NCBI RefSeq assembly: GCF_052030685.1
Contig: NZ_JBQAJM010000008.1
Span: 1-64,000, forward strand
Source of the DNA: Caedibacter sp052030685
GTDB taxonomy: Bacteria; Pseudomonadota; Gammaproteobacteria; Francisellales; Francisellaceae
Direction of reading: 5' to 3'
DNA length: 64,000 bases
The notes under the pieces are model-generated. The model searched no databases and had not been told where the DNA came from. It worked only from the letters and a program-made list of their open reading frames with translations. The position numbers were made by a program, and so were the translations under genes. Shown piece after piece: positions 61,260 through 64,000 of this stretch (the stretch's first letter is position 1; each line of letters begins with the position of its first letter).

Positions 61260-62699
61260 ATGATTCCTGTCATTGCTATAGTTGGTCGTCCCAATGTCGG
61301 TAAATCGACACTTTTTAATGCTTTAACACGCACGCGTGATGCGTTGGTTTATGATATGCCAGGGGTGACGCGTGATCGCCAGTATGGTCAAGCGGAATTT
61401 GAGGAGCAACCTTTTATCGTCATTGATACGGGTGGCTTATCTGATAATGACGCCGGTGTTGATGGATCAATGGCTGATCAATCTGTGCTTGCCATTGAAG
61501 AGGCAGATCTTGTTTACTTCGTTGTTGATGCGCAAGCTGGGTTAACTGCGGGAGATCTGTACATTGCTGAGCTTCTGCGTACACGTGGTAAGCCTTCAGT
61601 GCTAGTGATTAACAAAACCGATGGGATGCAGGAAGAGGTTGCCGCAGCTGATTTTTACTCACTGGGTTTTGAAGCATTATTTGCAATTGCAGCGAGTCAT
61701 CGGCGTGGTGTGAGTAACTTATTATCAGATACTTTATTACCTTTGTGTGATAAAGCAATTAAAGACTCCGAACATGCTGAAGGTGAAGCCAACAAGCGCG
61801 GTATTCGCTTTGCTTTAATAGGTCGTCCGAATGTTGGTAAATCAACACTAACCAATCGTATGTTAGGTGAAGATCGAGTGGTTGTTTATGATATGCCTGG
61901 CACCACGATTGATAGTGTGTATATTCCTTTCTCGCGCAATGATGAAGATTATACAATTATCGATACAGCAGGTATTCGCCGTAAAGGTAAGGTGCGCGAA
62001 ACACTTGAGAAATTCTCGGTGGTTAAAACTTTGCAAGCGATCAAAGATGCTAATGTGGTGATTGTGTTGATTGATGCCAAAGAAGGATTAACCGATCAAG
62101 ATATGCACTTGATGGGCTTTGCCTTGAATGCTGGACGGGCGATGGTTATTGCGGTCAATAAATGGGATGGCATGAGCGCCTCAGATAGAGAAAACCTTAA
62201 AGAAGAGATCAACCGTCGTTTGGTGTTTTTAAAAGACTATGTTGATATTCATTTTATCTCGGCATTACACGGCACCAATGTTGGACATCTGTTTGCATCA
62301 TTGAAACATGCTTATAAAAGTGCCACCAAAAGGATAGCGACACCAGAATTAACACAAGTCTTAAAAATGGCAACACAAGATCATGTGCCACCGATGTCAG
62401 GTAAATCAAGGATTAAGCTAAAGTATGCACATATGGGCGGGCACAATCCGCCAATTATCGTGATTCATGGTAATCAGGTAAATAATTTGCCTGCGTCATA
62501 TAAGCGCTATTTAGAGAAATTTTTCCGTGAGGCTTTTAACTTGGTAGGCACGCCAATTAGTTTTGAGTTTAAGCAATCTGAAAATCCTTATGAACCGACG
62601 AAACAAAAAAAATCAACACCATTGCAACGTTATAGGGATAAGCAAACCCAAAAGGAGAAAATGCAGAAAAAACGGGCTTTAAAGCAACACAAAGATTAG
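61260..62699 (+). CDS. der: Ribosome biogenesis GTPase Der
   Basis: 479-residue double-G-domain GTPase (EngA) for 50S assembly. The first G domain has GRPNVGKSTLFN and PGVTRDR, the second GRPNVGKSTLTN and DMPGTT; NKWD closes the second. The KH-like C-terminal domain ends in a Lys-rich tail. The 82-base gap after rbfA may contain its promoter. Confidence 0.98.
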   Translation: MIPVIAIVGRPNVGKSTLFNALTRTRDALVYDMPGVTRDRQYGQAEFEEQPFIVIDTGGLSDNDAGVDGSMADQSVLAIEEADLVYFVVDAQAGLTAGDLYIAELLRTRGKPSVLVINKTDGMQEEVAAADFYSLGFEALFAIAASHRRGVSNLLSDTLLPLCDKAIKDSEHAEGEANKRGIRFALIGRPNVGKSTLTNRMLGEDRVVVYDMPGTTIDSVYIPFSRNDEDYTIIDTAGIRRKGKVRETLEKFSVVKTLQAIKDANVVIVLIDAKEGLTDQDMHLMGFALNAGRAMVIAVNKWDGMSASDRENLKEEINRRLVFLKDYVDIHFISALHGTNVGHLFASLKHAYKSATKRIATPELTQVLKMATQDHVPPMSGKSRIKLKYAHMGGHNPPIIVIHGNQVNNLPASYKRYLEKFFREAFNLVGTPISFEFKQSENPYEPTKQKKSTPLQRYRDKQTQKEKMQKKRALKQHKD

Positions 62700-62706
62700 T
62701 TATTTT

Positions 62707-63990
62707 ATGCAGTTAAAAGTCAGTAAACGTCACCATCTTCAGGATGTTAATATTAAATTATCAGGTGCTAAGAATGCCTTGTTGCACTTGCTTTTTGCTA
62801 GTTTGCTAACTGAAGAAGCAACAACGTTTGATAATGTGCCTTCAAGCCTGCGTGATTACCATGCCGTGTGTGATATCTTGCAGGCAATTGGAGGAAAAGT
62901 TGATAGTCAAGAAGGTGTGGTAACTGTCACTTCTCCGCAAAAAGTCAATAAAATAGAGCTTTCTAGTAATTACACGCGACGCACACGAACATCACTGATG
63001 CTGCTTGGCGCTTTAGCTAAAAAAGTCAGTGTGTTGAAAATAGGCTACCCTGGAGGCTGCTCATTTAGCGAGCAAAGACCTTTTGATATTCACCTATTAG
63101 GTTTTGAAGCTTTGGGGGCAAAGGTCACGCATGATGAATATCATATTGTGATTGAGCATCATGCAGATAAATCGATTGAGCACACATTGCGTTATCCATC
63201 GGTGGGAGCAAGTATCAACTTGATGCTATATGCTACAACAGGAACTGCGCAAGTGAAGCTTAAGAATATTGCACTAGAGCCCGAGGTGATAGAGGTTGCA
63301 AGTTTTTTAAATTATGCGGGTGCTAAGATCAAAATCGACCACAGTGCACGCATGATGCAGATCGACGGTGTCGAGAAGCTCTCTGGTGTGAATTTCCGTG
63401 TAATGTATGATCGTATTCAGACAATGACCTATGCGGCTTTGGCCTATTTGCATGGTTTAAATGTGTGTGTTGAAGGGGTTGATACCAAAGAGTATATTGC
63501 AAAACCGCTTGATGTTTTAAAGCAAATGGGAGCGAAATGGCAGTTTGATGCAGAGCATAGCCGTATTTGCTTTTATGGTAAAAAAAGCGTATTAACACCG
63601 GTGAACATTATAGCAATGCCTTATCCTGAGTTTCCAACAGATCTACAACCCATTTTTGCGGTGATGTGTGCTAAAGCCGATGGTGTATCTGAGATTACTG
63701 ATACCGTTTACCCCGAGCGCATCAAATATGTTGATGAGCTTAAAAAGCTTAACTTCCCGATAGATTACCAAGGTAATAAGATCAAAGTGTTTGGTGATAT
63801 TGTTGAGCCTTTGCATGCCACAAGTATGAAAAGCTATGATCTCAGAGCTGGAATGGCAGTGTTGATGGGAGCCTCGTTATCCGATCAGGTATGTACGATT
63901 ACTTCAGCAGAGCAAATTTTTCGTGGCTATGAGAATTTGCTTGAGAACCTTACCCACTTTATGCACATCAGTATTGATAAAGAAGAGTGA
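62707..63990 (+). CDS. murA: UDP-N-acetylglucosamine 1-carboxyvinyltransferase-like enzyme, divergent
   Basis: 427-residue enolpyruvyl transferase of the MurA type, which begins peptidoglycan synthesis from UDP-GlcNAc and PEP. SGAKNA (K22, N23) and the catalytic loop PGGCSFSEQRPFD with Cys118 are present, and FPTDLQPIFAVM and the late DLRAG carry the expected Arg and Asp. Elsewhere it drifts: RTRTSLMLLGAL where MurA has RASI...GPL, and the C-terminal DRIYHIDRGYE region reads ITSAEQIFRGYENL. It could be the housekeeping MurA or a specialised paralogue. A new ATG follows three bases after the stop (63993) and begins a gene cut by the window. Confidence 0.8.
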   Translation: MQLKVSKRHHLQDVNIKLSGAKNALLHLLFASLLTEEATTFDNVPSSLRDYHAVCDILQAIGGKVDSQEGVVTVTSPQKVNKIELSSNYTRRTRTSLMLLGALAKKVSVLKIGYPGGCSFSEQRPFDIHLLGFEALGAKVTHDEYHIVIEHHADKSIEHTLRYPSVGASINLMLYATTGTAQVKLKNIALEPEVIEVASFLNYAGAKIKIDHSARMMQIDGVEKLSGVNFRVMYDRIQTMTYAALAYLHGLNVCVEGVDTKEYIAKPLDVLKQMGAKWQFDAEHSRICFYGKKSVLTPVNIIAMPYPEFPTDLQPIFAVMCAKADGVSEITDTVYPERIKYVDELKKLNFPIDYQGNKIKVFGDIVEPLHATSMKSYDLRAGMAVLMGASLSDQVCTITSAEQIFRGYENLLENLTHFMHISIDKEE

Positions 63991-64000
63991 TTATGTTTTC

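Overview
The window reads as chromosomal DNA of a low-GC gammaproteobacterium, most like the Francisella/Fastidiosibacter (Fangia, Cysteiniphilum) group. That placement is inferred from remembered protein similarity and gene order, not from a search. It starts inside the 3' end of a 5S rRNA gene. It carries two classic gammaproteobacterial core clusters: tRNA-Tyr/Gly/Thr-tuf-tRNA-Trp-secE-nusG-rplKAJL-rpoBC (11.5-25.4 kb) and tRNA-fMet-rimP-nusA-infB-rbfA followed by der and a murA-type gene (55.8-64 kb). An RpoS-type sigma factor, an orphan QseC-like kinase, a monomeric isocitrate dehydrogenase and an LbtU/DUF3573-like outer-membrane barrel fit such an organism.

Layout. 0-11.4 kb: gpmI, serS, an MFS carrier, a WrbA-like flavoprotein, sseA, gltA, rpoS, a QseC-like kinase and a DUF4124 protein. 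11.5-25.4 kb: the translation/transcription cluster with its leaders, attenuators and terminators. 25.4-36.7 kb: trpC with a MITE-like insertion at its stop codon, a glycosyltransferase, then a lysine locus. In that locus a lysine riboswitch precedes lysC-dapB-dapA-dapD-(lysA-like)-(aspartoacylase/DoeB-like deacylase), and a LysP-type lysine permease lies nearby. 36.7-46.7 kb: a secreted GH16-like protein with a large insertion, an MHS transporter, a HAD phosphatase, a 2-Cys peroxiredoxin, an outer-membrane barrel, NhaD, an LpxL-like acyltransferase and a DUF3261 lipoprotein. 46.7-52.2 kb: a SulP transporter collinear with a response regulator and kinase, then an Xre-RES toxin-antitoxin pair and a KfrA-like DNA-binding protein. 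52.5-64 kb: icd, tRNA-Val, BrnT-BrnA, then the nusA-infB operon, der and murA.

The most interesting material is of three kinds. First, three families of hairpin-forming repeats lie in intergenic gaps: an element of about 89 bp with three copies, one bounded by perfect 12-bp inverted repeats; a 201-bp MITE-like element with terminal inverted repeats and 12-bp flanking direct repeats that supply the trpC stop codon; and a tandem pair of 81-bp hairpins. Second, the lysine operon ends in a decarboxylase and a metallo-deacylase that look unlike canonical LysA and DapE. Third, a large secreted protein has a GH16 catalytic signature split from the rest of its fold by about 150 extra residues. I see no CRISPR array, prophage or complete insertion sequence.
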